A stretch of 64,000 nt of DNA from Enterococcus gilvus ATCC BAA-350 (GTDB taxonomy: Bacteria; Bacillota; Bacilli; Lactobacillales; Enterococcaceae), in assembly GCF_000407545.1 (NCBI RefSeq), contig NZ_ASWH01000001.1, positions 1,007,501 to 1,071,500 on the forward strand. The letters run 5' to 3'. A program made the translations under genes and the position numbers. Position 1 is the first letter of the stretch. Each line of letters opens with the position of its first letter. The notes under the pieces were generated by a model that saw only the letters and a program-made list of their open reading frames with translations, searched no databases and was not told the DNA's origin. Below, one piece after another: positions 6,582 to 15,347 of this stretch.

Positions 6582-8999
6582 TTGGAAGAAGTAGTTATTT
6601 TAAGCGCTGTACGAACACCAATTGGCAGATATAAAGGCAAACTGGCAACTGTTTCAGCCGTCGAGCTCGGTGCAATCGCTGTAAAAGAAGCGATCACACG
6701 TGCGGAGCTCGCACCAGATCAGGTGGAACAAGTATTTATGGGAAATGTCCTACAGGCAGAAAACGGTCAGAATGTTGCGCGTCAGTCAGCCATCAAAGCG
6801 GGTATCCCTTATGAAGTACCAGCAACGACCATCAATGAAGTTTGCGGCTCAGGAATGAAAGCAATTATTTTCGGAATGCAGCAAATTCTTCTAGGCGAGG
6901 CGCAGGTAGTCGTCGCTGGCGGAACAGAAAATATGTCTCAAGCACCAAAGACCACGCGATTTGATTACGTCGCGCAAGAGTGGCAAGAACCAAAATCAAG
7001 CATGATTTATGACGGATTGACAGATGCGTTTAGCGGCAAACATATGGGACTAACCGCAGAAAAAGTGGCTGTCGAGTATCAGGTTACTCGAGAGATGCAA
7101 GATCAATATGCATACGAATCACAGATGAAAGCAGCCAAAGCAAGTAAAAATGGGAAGTTCGATTCGGAGATTGTTCCTGTGGTCCTTCCAGACGGAAGTA
7201 GTATCAAAGATGATGAAGGCATCCGTTTTGATTCCACGCTTGAAAAAATAAGCTCTTTGAAACCTGCCTTTAAAGAAGACGGTGTTGTCACAGCAGCGAA
7301 TGCTTCCACGTTGAATGATGGTGCATCCGCAGTAGTGTTAGCAGCAAAATCTTATGCTATCGAGCACGACTTAGCTTATGTCGCTGTTATTAATGGGTAT
7401 AGCGAAGTTGGGATCGATCCAAGCATCATGGGTGTAGCCCCTGTATCAGCTATTAATAAATTATTAAATAAAGTCCATCAGACGATCAATGATGTGGATG
7501 TCTTCCAAATCAACGAAGCATTTGCGGCAGCCTCTGTTGCTGTGCAAAAAGAATTGGATCTCCCAGATGAAAAAATCAATACCTACGGCGGCGCGATTGC
7601 GTTGGGGCATCCAATCGGTGCAAGCGGCACGAGAATCGTGACAACGCTGATCTCTGAACTTTTCCAAGAGGATAAGCAACGGGGAATCGCAAGCTTGTGC
7701 ATCGGTGGCGGACTTGGTTTGGCCCTGATGATCACAAAAGCAGAAGATCAAGAAACTGCAAAAAAAAAATTCTATCAACTGACCCAAGCTGAGCGTTTAG
7801 CAAAGTTGGTGAAGGAAAAAAAGTTATCGGCTAAAGAAGCAGCACAGTTAGCGACAGAAATGGTATTGCCAGAACAAGTTGCCAACAACCTCATCGAAAA
7901 CCAAATTGGGGAGGGAACGATCCCTCTAGGTGTTGCACAACATTTTGTCATTAACGGAAAAGAGATCAGTATCCCCATGATGACTGAAGAGCCTTCTGTG
8001 ATTGCAGCGGCTAGTAATGCTGGGAAAATCCTTGCGAAGGCCGGAGGGATTCAGACACGGGTATGCAATCAAGAGATGACTGGACAGGTCGTCTTGAGAA
8101 ATGTTTCTGAAGCAGAGGCGTTCGTGCAAGTGTTTCGGGATAATGAACAACGGCTTTTTGCGGCGGCTAAAACTAGTTCACCGTCTATTTATCAACGTGG
8201 CGGCGGATTGCGCACGATTGATTATCGTATCTTTGAAGAAGGCTACCTTTCAATCGATCTAGTGGTTGATACAAAGGATGCGATGGGTGCCAATATTCTG
8301 AATACAATGTTGGAAGCTGTAGCGGAAGAAGTACGACAACTTGTTCCTGCAGCAGAGGTTTTATTTAGTATACTGAGCAACTATGCGACGAGCGCGTTGA
8401 TTGAAGCAACTTGCGAAATCCCTCTGCAACAAATTGGAGAAGAAGTCGCTGATAAGATCGCTGCGGCCAGTGCATTCAGTAAGCTTGATCCTTACCGCGC
8501 GGTGACGCACAATAAAGGAATTATGAACGGCATCGATGCCGTCGTCTTAGCCACGGGAAATGACACGCGAGCAGTGGCAGCGGCGTGCCACGCATATGCT
8601 GCCCGCAACGGACAGTACGAGGGCTTGACGGATTGGACGGTGCAAGACGATAAATTAGTTGGCAAGCTTGTTTTACCCATGAAAATAGGGATTGTGGGAG
8701 GAGCGACCAAGGTGCTGCCAAAAGCACAAATCAGCTTAAATCTTTTGGGCGTTTCATCTGCTAGTGAATTAGGAGAAGTCATCGTAGCTGTTGGATTGGC
8801 TCAGAATCTGGCTGCGATCCGCGCGTTAGTGACCGAAGGGATTCAAAAAGGGCACATGGCGATGCAAAGCCGTTCGCTGGCAATCACAGCAGGAGCGACA
8901 GCGAAGGAGATTCCTCAAGTTTCTAGTCAATTAAGAAAAGCAGAACGAATGAACTTAGCTGCAGCAGAAGAAATTATCGCACAGCTTCGGCTAGGATAA
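6582..8999 (+). CDS. mvaE: Acetyl-CoA acetyltransferase / HMG-CoA reductase fusion
   Basis: Bifunctional mevalonate enzyme of 805 residues. Residues 1 to about 390 are a thiolase: acyl-Cys88 in NEVCGSG, GHPIGASG near 342 and CIGGGLG near 373. From about 415 onward it is a class II HMG-CoA reductase with ENQIG near 440, DAMGANI near 566, and GGATKVLPKAQ. The fused form is characteristic of enterococci. The start is TTG at 6582, 7 bases after GGAGG; the ATG at 6534 lies inside the predicted -10 region. MvaE makes the acetoacetyl-CoA used by MvaS and then reduces its product to mevalonate. Confidence 0.97.
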   Translation: MEEVVILSAVRTPIGRYKGKLATVSAVELGAIAVKEAITRAELAPDQVEQVFMGNVLQAENGQNVARQSAIKAGIPYEVPATTINEVCGSGMKAIIFGMQQILLGEAQVVVAGGTENMSQAPKTTRFDYVAQEWQEPKSSMIYDGLTDAFSGKHMGLTAEKVAVEYQVTREMQDQYAYESQMKAAKASKNGKFDSEIVPVVLPDGSSIKDDEGIRFDSTLEKISSLKPAFKEDGVVTAANASTLNDGASAVVLAAKSYAIEHDLAYVAVINGYSEVGIDPSIMGVAPVSAINKLLNKVHQTINDVDVFQINEAFAAASVAVQKELDLPDEKINTYGGAIALGHPIGASGTRIVTTLISELFQEDKQRGIASLCIGGGLGLALMITKAEDQETAKKKFYQLTQAERLAKLVKEKKLSAKEAAQLATEMVLPEQVANNLIENQIGEGTIPLGVAQHFVINGKEISIPMMTEEPSVIAAASNAGKILAKAGGIQTRVCNQEMTGQVVLRNVSEAEAFVQVFRDNEQRLFAAAKTSSPSIYQRGGGLRTIDYRIFEEGYLSIDLVVDTKDAMGANILNTMLEAVAEEVRQLVPAAEVLFSILSNYATSALIEATCEIPLQQIGEEVADKIAAASAFSKLDPYRAVTHNKGIMNGIDAVVLATGNDTRAVAAACHAYAARNGQYEGLTDWTVQDDKLVGKLVLPMKIGIVGGATKVLPKAQISLNLLGVSSASELGEVIVAVGLAQNLAAIRALVTEGIQKGHMAMQSRSLAITAGATAKEIPQVSSQLRKAERMNLAAAEEIIAQLRLG

Positions 9000-9020
9000 T
9001 CAATAACTATTTTTATGAGG

Positions 9021-9056
9021 AAAGCAGTGTCTTAAAGACACTGCTTTTTCTTTTTA
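9021..9056 (+). terminator. Terminator of mvaE
   Basis: AAAGCAGTGTCT and AGACACTGCTTT with a 3-base loop, followed by a T-rich tract. Confidence 0.9.
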
Positions 9057-9215
9057 AAACGATAGTTATTTTATTGGAGAAAATAGTTTTTAACGACATT
9101 TGCAAAATAAATTTATGGATTTTATTTTCGTATTAAAATACTGATATATAGGCGATTGATAAAGGGGAGAAGTTTAAATCCATTGAATGATTCGTCACTT
9201 TTATCATAAAAAGGT

Positions 9216-9244
9216 TTGACAGATAATAAATAACTTGTTATATT
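9216..9244 (+). promoter_or_regulatory. Strong promoter of the Mg2+ transport operon
   Basis: Consensus TTGACA and TATATT with exactly 17 bases between them, about 20 bases upstream of the M-box. The stretch 9057-9215 before it shows nothing else I recognise. Confidence 0.85.
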
Positions 9245-9261
9245 GTGTTCGAAAATAAAAT

Positions 9262-9410
9262 ATGATTTGTTAGGTGAGGCTCCTATACAAACATAGGCTA
9301 CTGCCCAAAAATGTCGAGAGACGCCAATGGGTAGAACAGGAACTGTCGAATACAAGGCTTTTCTTAAGGTAGCTAAGATGTTTGTCTTTACGTTGTATAG
9401 TGCCAAAACT
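9262..9410 (+). promoter_or_regulatory. M-box (ykoK) Mg2+ riboswitch
   Basis: The leader carries the conserved M-box blocks in order: GTTAGGTGAGGCTCCTATA (9269-9287), ACATAGGCTACTGCCC (9291-9306), ATGTCGAGAGACGCCAATGG (9311-9330), AACAGGAACTGTCGAA (9334-9350) and AAGGC. M-boxes bind Mg2+ and turn off Mg2+ transporter genes when the ion is plentiful. The downstream MgtA-type ATPase agrees with this. The 3' boundary is approximate. Confidence 0.93.
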
Positions 9411-9460
9411 CAACGATTAGATCGACTATAAGATTTTGTCTATTTAGGATGAATTTTGGT

Positions 9461-9502
9461 AAGGCTTTTCGCTGAGTTTTTTGAGCGGAAAGTCTTTTTT
9501 TG
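9461..9502 (+). terminator. M-box expression platform terminator
   Basis: CTTTTCGCT (9465-9473) pairs with AGCGGAAAG (9484-9492), extended outward by AAGG/TCTT and followed by seven Ts. It lies between the aptamer and the first coding sequence, where Mg2+-dependent termination would act. Confidence 0.85.
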
Positions 9503-9544
9503 CGTAACGATCATAGCTATTTTCAAAAGAATAAAAAGGGGGAA

Positions 9545-10035
9545 ATGAAAATGGTAAAACAGTATTCACATTAACTAGTTGGAACAGTGCATTGTATCGT
9601 GAAGCATTAGAACTGAGGAACAAGGAATTGATGGCCAGCGCTGGAAAGAAGCGTTTGCTGACTGCACCCAAAGAGGAACGAAAGGATCTGCATTTGATAA
9701 TCAAGCGACAGGAACAAGTAATCGGAACCTTACTGCTTCATCCCATTTCTGAAAAATGTGTGCAGGTGAAGCAAGTTGCAGTAGATTCTCGTTACCAAGG
9801 AGAAGGTCTAGGCAAGAATTTGCTTACTTACGCGGAACAAGTCGCAAAACGAGTCGGTTTTCGTTTTGTCTTTCTCACAGGTAGAGAACAGGCTTGGGGA
9901 TTTTATGAAAAATTAGGCTATCAAGGACTATCACAAGAATATCAAGAAGGTCTGCTAAGAATGCGTGTGTATAAAAAAGATCTTCAATCACCACTAGAAC
10001 AATTTATGAAAAGGGAGATGAAAACAAATGGATGA
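9545..10035 (+). pseudogene. GNAT acetyltransferase with 5' frameshift
   Basis: GNAT-fold protein lying between the M-box and mgtA. The acetyl-CoA loop VDSRYQGEGLGKNLL and the C-terminal FYEKLGYQ are intact. However, the well-placed ATG at 9545 (after AGGGGGAA) opens a frame that stops after 9 codons, while the conserved-looking N-terminus (TVFTLTSWNSALYREA) continues in another frame with no start before TTG 9592. One missing A in the A-run at 9556-9559 would join them. So this is a frameshifted gene, a sequencing error, or a shortened protein starting at TTG 9592 (147 residues). Whether it is functional cannot be told from sequence. Confidence 0.6.
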
Positions 10036-10149
10036 CAGTAGTTCAATAAATAGGGGTTTATGGCAGAAAACTGGAGACAAAAAGGCGCTATTGTCTATTT
10101 GTTTTTAACACCCATTTTCTCTGTAAACCCGACTATTGGAGGGATAATC

Positions 10150-12888
10150 ATGAATACGTTAAAAGATATTGGGTTATATCTGTTTATCGGAATAGGATTA
10201 TGGCGAATTTTTTTCGGGAATAAGGAGAAGAGTATGAAACAACAAAAAATCAAGCCAAATAAGACAAATTACAGTCTATTTGCAAAGAAAACACCACAAA
10301 GTTTATTTGAGACATTTGAGACCTCGTCACTAGGATTATTAGAAGATCAGATCGAAGAATCAAGAGAGGCATTCGGTGAAAACAGAATTCCACATAAGAA
10401 ATCTACGCCTTTGATCGTAGAAGTATTGAAAGCATATATTACGCCGTTTACGTTAGTATTGATTGCGTTAGGACTTATTTCCTTTATTACAGAAGGCATC
10501 CTGCCGGAACCAGGAGAAAAGGATTTTTTCGGCAGCGGAATTATATTAGTGATGGTGCTCATCAGCGGAACGATGACCTTGATCCAATCAGTTCGTTCGA
10601 ATAAGGCTGCTGAAAAATTAAAGTCATTAGTAAAGGTCACTGCGACTGTTCGCAGAAACAAACACTATAAGGAAATTCCGATGGAAGAAATTGTTTGCGG
10701 AGACTTGGTAAAACTTTCAGCAGGGGACATGATCCCAGCGGATATCCGATTGGTTTCTTCAAAGGACTTATTTATTTCTCAATCCGCACTGACCGGTGAA
10801 AGTTATCCTGTCGAGAAATGTGCCGGCAAAATAGAAACAAAACAAAATGCGGAAACTGGCTACGACAATCTTGTGTTTATGGGAAGCAACGTAATCAGCG
10901 GAAGTGCAGAAGGAATCGTGATAGCAACAGGAGCGAGGACATTGTTCGGAGATGTGGCTGAATCGTTAGCAGCCACGCCGATTCAAACCAGTTTTGAGTT
11001 AGGTATTCGGAAGACATCATTTCTTTTTATCAAATTCATGGCATTAATGGCTCCGACAGTTATCGTGATCAACGGATTCACCAAAGGCGACTGGATGGAA
11101 GCATTCTTGTTCGGTCTATCCGTAGCAGTCGGCTTGACACCAGAAATGCTGCCGATGATCGTTACGACGAACTTAGTCAAGGGTGCTACCGGCATGGCTA
11201 AAAATGGAACCATCATTAAGAATTTGAATGCCATTCAAAACTTTGGTGCGATCGATGTACTATGCACAGATAAAACAGGAACATTGACCCAGGACAAGAT
11301 CATTCTGGAATACCATTTGGATTGTGACGGAGAAGAAGACAACCGGGTTCTGAAGCACGCTTATCTAAACAGCTATTATCAAACAGGCTTAAAAAATTTG
11401 ATCGATGTTGCCATTATTGAGTCTACTGAACAAGAACTTGATACGAGTAAGATTCGCTATAAAAAGGTAGATGAGATTCCTTTTGATTTTCAGCGGCGTA
11501 GAATGAGTGTCGTAGTAGAAGACCAAGATGGAAAGACGCAAATGATCACTAAAGGAGCCATCGAAGAGATGCTCGAGATTTCTTCTTTCGTTGATTTTAA
11601 GGGAAGTGTTGCTACACTAACTGCTGAAATAAAACAACAAGTCTTAAACAAGGTCAATGAACTAAATGAAGACGGGTTGCGGGTCATCGGTGTGGCTCAA
11701 AAAACCAATCCGAGTGTCGTAGGGGAATTCTCTACTTCTGATGAATCTGAGATGGTGCTGATCGGATATTTAGCTTTTTTAGATCCGCCAAAAGAGACCA
11801 CTAAGCAAGCACTTCACGCATTAAAAGAAAACGGCGTGGACGTGAAAGTTTTGACAGGCGACAATGCGTTAGTCACGCAATCAGTATGTAAGCAAGTTGG
11901 TTTAGGTGCAGAAACCATCATTCACGGGGAAGACCTGATTCATTTAAGCGACGATGAATTATCTGAAATCGCCGAAGACTACCATGTTTTCGTTAAATTG
12001 AATCCGCAGCAAAAACAACGAATCACGAGTTTGCTACGAAAAAATGGCCATACGGTCGGCTTTCTTGGAGATGGGATCAATGACGCACCTGCGATGAAAG
12101 CAGCGGATGTGGGAATATCGGTCGATACAGCGGTGGACATCGCCAAAGAATCTGCGGATGTGATCTTACTTGAGAAAGATTTGATGATTTTAGAGAAAGG
12201 GATTCTTTCAGGAAGAGAAACATTCGGGAACATCATGAAATACATTAAGGCTACAGCCAGTTCCAATTTCGGGAATATGTTTTCAGTATTGGTTGCGAGC
12301 TCGTTTCTGCCATTCTTACCAATGCTGCCTCTGCAAATTTTGTTTTTGAATCTCATTTATGATATTTCCTGTATATCTATTCCATGGGATAGAATGGACA
12401 AGGAATATTTAGAGAAACCGAAAAAATGGACAGCATCGAGTATTGGAAAGTTCATGATTTGGTTAGGACCTACCAGTTCTGTTTTTGATATCACGACTTA
12501 CTTACTGATGTACTTCGTGATTTGCCCAGCTGTAGTTGGAGGAAGCTATCATTCCTTGTCTCCTGAACAGCAGGTCGCCTTTGTCGCTATTTTCCACGCA
12601 GGCTGGTTTGTTGAATCCCTTTGGTCTCAAACGCTAGTCTTGCATGCGTTGCGAACACCTTATATTCCATTTATCCAAAGCAGAGGGTCCTTCATCATGA
12701 CTGCGATCACGACTTTGGGAATCGTAGTAGGAACGCTTTTGCCATTTACAGCGTTTGGCCAAAATTTGGGCTTAGGCATTTTACCCAATCAATATTGGCT
12801 TTGGTTAATTGTTACGATTTTTGCTTATTTATTGCTGGTTACCTTTGTAAAGAAAATATACATTCAACGCTATCAAGAGCTGCTATAA
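10150..12888 (+). CDS. mgtA: MgtA-type Mg2+-importing P-type ATPase
   Basis: P3B-type ATPase that imports Mg2+ at the cytoplasmic membrane. It has TGES near 215, the phosphorylation motif DKTGTLTQD near 374, GDGINDAP near 640, and TPEMLPM in place of the PEGLP found in Ca pumps, all like MgtA. C-terminal helices are complete. Two starts are plausible: ATG 10150 after TTGGAGGGATAATC (912 residues) and ATG 10234. I prefer 10150, which adds a short hydrophobic helix (LYLFIGIGLWRIFF) before the usual N-terminus. Expression should be controlled by the M-box upstream; the gene is the last of that operon. Confidence 0.93.
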   Translation: MNTLKDIGLYLFIGIGLWRIFFGNKEKSMKQQKIKPNKTNYSLFAKKTPQSLFETFETSSLGLLEDQIEESREAFGENRIPHKKSTPLIVEVLKAYITPFTLVLIALGLISFITEGILPEPGEKDFFGSGIILVMVLISGTMTLIQSVRSNKAAEKLKSLVKVTATVRRNKHYKEIPMEEIVCGDLVKLSAGDMIPADIRLVSSKDLFISQSALTGESYPVEKCAGKIETKQNAETGYDNLVFMGSNVISGSAEGIVIATGARTLFGDVAESLAATPIQTSFELGIRKTSFLFIKFMALMAPTVIVINGFTKGDWMEAFLFGLSVAVGLTPEMLPMIVTTNLVKGATGMAKNGTIIKNLNAIQNFGAIDVLCTDKTGTLTQDKIILEYHLDCDGEEDNRVLKHAYLNSYYQTGLKNLIDVAIIESTEQELDTSKIRYKKVDEIPFDFQRRRMSVVVEDQDGKTQMITKGAIEEMLEISSFVDFKGSVATLTAEIKQQVLNKVNELNEDGLRVIGVAQKTNPSVVGEFSTSDESEMVLIGYLAFLDPPKETTKQALHALKENGVDVKVLTGDNALVTQSVCKQVGLGAETIIHGEDLIHLSDDELSEIAEDYHVFVKLNPQQKQRITSLLRKNGHTVGFLGDGINDAPAMKAADVGISVDTAVDIAKESADVILLEKDLMILEKGILSGRETFGNIMKYIKATASSNFGNMFSVLVASSFLPFLPMLPLQILFLNLIYDISCISIPWDRMDKEYLEKPKKWTASSIGKFMIWLGPTSSVFDITTYLLMYFVICPAVVGGSYHSLSPEQQVAFVAIFHAGWFVESLWSQTLVLHALRTPYIPFIQSRGSFIMTAITTLGIVVGTLLPFTAFGQNLGLGILPNQYWLWLIVTIFAYLLLVTFVKKIYIQRYQELL

Positions 12889-12896
12889 AAGAAGCA

Positions 12897-12930
12897 GAAG
12901 CGCCACCGAATTCTCTCGGAGGCGCTTCTA
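12897..12930. terminator. Terminator between mgtA and convergent GNAT gene
   Basis: GAAGCGCC (12897-12904) pairs with GGCGCTTC (12921-12928); the flanking T/A tracts are short, so strength is moderate. Confidence 0.65.
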
Positions 12931-12936
12931 ATTTGT

Positions 12937-13398
12937 TTATTTAGATGATCTGTCACGACTATCCGCACGTAGATAGACCATATCCACTAGGTGCACGCCG
13001 TGGTCGATAATGGGCTCATCGTAATTATCAGTAAAAAAGTTTTCTAAACGATGGGATTCACGAAACCCGCATTTTTTATAGAAATCGACCGTTGCTGGCA
13101 CGTCGCCGGTTCCTACATACATCGTTTCATAGCGCCCCAGAAATTCATGGAATAGAAATTGGATCATTGCCTTGCCGTAGCCTTTTCCTTGATGAGTTGG
13201 ATCGGTAGCAAGGTTCTTTAGTTCGCATTCAGTCTTGCTTCGTTCGATCACGACAGCCTCACACTTTGGCTCCTCATCGTATAGAACAAACATTCTTCCG
13301 TCTTCAAGGTAACGATCGATCATATTTTCTTGTTCATCCGCTAGTAAAAGTAATTCAAGAAATCTTTTTTTATCCATTTTTATTTCTTCAATTCTCAT
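12937..13398 (-). CDS. GNAT family N-acetyltransferase
   Basis: 153-residue GNAT-fold protein with the acetyl-CoA motif LATDPTHQGKGYGKAMI in the middle and the terminal FYKKCGFRES segment. Substrate unknown. The ATG at 13398 has AGGAGG 6 bases upstream, whereas the ATG at 13404 abuts that site. It overlaps the end of the preceding acetyltransferase gene by 11 bases, so the two are co-transcribed and probably translationally coupled. Confidence 0.75.
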   Translation of the reverse strand: MRIEEIKMDKKRFLELLLLADEQENMIDRYLEDGRMFVLYDEEPKCEAVVIERSKTECELKNLATDPTHQGKGYGKAMIQFLFHEFLGRYETMYVGTGDVPATVDFYKKCGFRESHRLENFFTDNYDEPIIDHGVHLVDMVYLRADSRDRSSK

Positions 13399-13843
13399 GT
13401 CCATCCTCCTCAAGATCATTTTTCAAATGCAGTATTGGATAGGGGTTCCCTTGACCATCCAGTGCTGATCGACTGTCTACTTGAAATCCCATATGTGTGT
13501 AAAAGCCTAACCCTTGTCTGTTTTCCTCATTCACATCCACAGAACCCACATGAAAGGTGTCCAGCGCATATTGAAGCAATTTTTTTCCTATTCCTTGTCC
13601 TCTGTAGGAAGCATCGACAAACAGCATGTCTACTTTTTTGTTTTCAATTCCAATAAACCCGATGAGATTCGGGGCGTAATAGCCATAAAGGTGTTCGATT
13701 TCCAATAATGCATTTCTCACTTCAGGCTTTAAGGCATCGATTTCTTCTACGCTCAAAAAAGAGTGGGTCGCATGCACGGACGATTCCCATATAGTCATTA
13801 AAGCAGGGAGCGCCTGCTTATTGACAGATTTAATTGTATTCAT
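13388..13843 (-). CDS. YjaB-like GNAT acetyltransferase
   Basis: 151-residue acetyltransferase resembling Escherichia coli YjaB: SSVHATHSFL at the N-terminus, LFVDASYRGQGIGKKLL for acetyl-CoA binding, VNEENRQGLGFYTHMGF, and the ending GNPYPILHL. ATG at 13843 follows GGAGGAACGTAAA. It is the first gene of a two-gene acetyltransferase unit, read through a leader with two interlocked palindromes and another hairpin. Physiological substrate unknown. Confidence 0.78.
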   Translation of the reverse strand: MNTIKSVNKQALPALMTIWESSVHATHSFLSVEEIDALKPEVRNALLEIEHLYGYYAPNLIGFIGIENKKVDMLFVDASYRGQGIGKKLLQYALDTFHVGSVDVNEENRQGLGFYTHMGFQVDSRSALDGQGNPYPILHLKNDLEEDGHEN

Positions 13844-13887
13844 TTTACGTTCCTCCAACGTTTCGAAAAATTTCGTCACTTCAAATA

Positions 13888-13985
13888 AAGAGCAAAAGAT
13901 TTGCTCTTAAATAAAAGGATGAAACATCGTTTATAGCTCCTTCAAACAATGTTTCATCTTTAGCAGCTTATTTGCTTGAAGGAGC
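13888..13985 (-). promoter_or_regulatory. Interlocked palindromes in leader of GNAT pair
   Basis: In + coordinates GATGAAACAT (13918-13927) pairs with ATGTTTCATC (13949-13958), and GCTCCTTCAA (13936-13945) pairs with TTGAAGGAGC (13976-13985). Each 10-bp helix has one arm in the loop of the other, so they exclude each other or form a pseudoknot. A third hairpin, AAGAGCAAA/TTTGCTCTT (13888-13908), lies nearest the gene and is followed on the minus strand by a T-rich stretch. This looks like a terminator/antiterminator switch or a short terminated RNA. Confidence 0.5.
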
Positions 13986-14103
13986 GTAATGGTGCGTATG
14001 CCAAAAATAAAGTGCCGCATAGATAACCGTCCTTTTTCTCTTTTGTCTTTTCTCCATCTTAACAAAGTGACGCGAAGAAAAACAATTTCGAATTAAGATT
14101 ACG

Positions 14104-14135
14104 AAAAAAGGCAAAAACTTTTTTAAGTTTTGGCC
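14104..14135 (-). terminator. Terminator of EEP-family gene
   Basis: On the minus strand GGCCAAAACTT pairs with AAGTTTTTGCC, followed by six Ts (A-run at 14104-14109 on +). Confidence 0.8.
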
Positions 14136-14142
14136 TCTTTTT

Positions 14143-15210
14143 CTAGTTGAAACTAAAATCCAGATAGACCGGGTTGTGATCAGAATACTTGAAGTGCATA
14201 TCCTTCACATGCACCTCTTTGACGTTGATATTATCAGAAACGAGAAAACCGTCAATCAAGGTCGTGTAGGTTTGTCCTTTTTTATAAGGCGCATTTAACG
14301 CTCTGGCAGAAGGTATTTTCTCTTCGGCCAGTGTACCGGTAGGAAGATGAAAACCTGCTGGCAGCTGATCTTTAGGAAATGGGTGTGTCCATGTTTCCCG
14401 TTTTTTGCTGGTACCGAACACGTCAGGACTGTTTCCTAAAACATCATGATTGTAGTCACCAGCAACCAGCACATAGTTTCCTTTTTTATACTCCTTTTCC
14501 ATCACATCAAAAATTTTCTTTAATTGAGCTGCTTGGATGGAGCGGTCTTTTGAAAACGCGGAGAGGTGCGTATTGATAGCAATAAATTCCTGTCCTCCGT
14601 TGACTGGAATGCGGCTAACGGTGAATGCACGATCTAAATCGAAAAATTTGTTGAAATTTTTTTCAATCGGTAATGAGTAACGCTTGCTGCTTGTAATTTC
14701 ACCCTGACTCAAAGTTACTAAACCTGACTTTGCTTGACCGATTGGATCAGTGAAAGGATAGAACAGGTAAGAGGAATCATAGTTTTGACCGTAAAGACTA
14801 TTATATGTCGGTAATCGATCCGTCAGAAAGGCCACCTCATCTACATGCTGGGAACGGTCCCCTTCTTGGTCGACCTCTTGGTAAAAGGCAAAATTGGGTG
14901 CGATATCTTCTGTTGTAGTGACGATGCCTCGCATATTTTCTTCAACCGTCTTTTTGTCGTAAGCACGGGAATAGGCGCCGCCATCCATGAAGAAGCTATA
15001 GCTAGGCGGATACGCGCCATAACCAATATTATGGCTCATTGCCCGGTAGGTCTTATTTTTTTCTAGCGTCTGATTTTGGTGATTTTTGGGTTTTAAAGTG
15101 ATATCATCTGGCAAACGATCGTAGCTGGCAAAGAGATAAATCAAATATCCGCCAAGAACAAGAACGATTGCTAAAAAAATCCCTAAGAGAATTTTCAAAA
15201 AAAGTTTCAT
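14143..15210 (-). CDS. Membrane-anchored endonuclease/exonuclease/phosphatase-family protein
   Basis: 355-residue protein with one N-terminal membrane helix (about residues 5-28, no lipobox) and an extracellular EEP-fold domain. Metal and catalytic signatures are present in order: SHNIGYG, YQEVD, INTHLSAFSKD, AGDYNHD and the final SDHNPVYLDF. The fold covers DNases, sphingomyelinases and inositol phosphatases; the extracellular position makes a secreted nuclease or phosphodiesterase possible, but substrate cannot be assigned. ATG follows TTAGGAGGCACAGC. It is a single gene. Confidence 0.78.
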   Translation of the reverse strand: MKLFLKILLGIFLAIVLVLGGYLIYLFASYDRLPDDITLKPKNHQNQTLEKNKTYRAMSHNIGYGAYPPSYSFFMDGGAYSRAYDKKTVEENMRGIVTTTEDIAPNFAFYQEVDQEGDRSQHVDEVAFLTDRLPTYNSLYGQNYDSSYLFYPFTDPIGQAKSGLVTLSQGEITSSKRYSLPIEKNFNKFFDLDRAFTVSRIPVNGGQEFIAINTHLSAFSKDRSIQAAQLKKIFDVMEKEYKKGNYVLVAGDYNHDVLGNSPDVFGTSKKRETWTHPFPKDQLPAGFHLPTGTLAEEKIPSARALNAPYKKGQTYTTLIDGFLVSDNINVKEVHVKDMHFKYSDHNPVYLDFSFN

Positions 15211-15347
15211 GCTGTGCCTCCTAATCTATCATTCCAAGATATCATAGCAGAGTTCTAACGTAACACAAAGTATCATACTTTCGAAAAATCTACACTCATG
15301 GTACACTGATATTGTGAGTTAAACGTTATTAAAAGAGAGGTTTTAAA

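Noticed and set aside
7464..8782. Several minus-strand open frames of 65-107 codons inside mvaE
   Set aside because: Shadows of a strongly conserved gene, with no ribosome site or family features.
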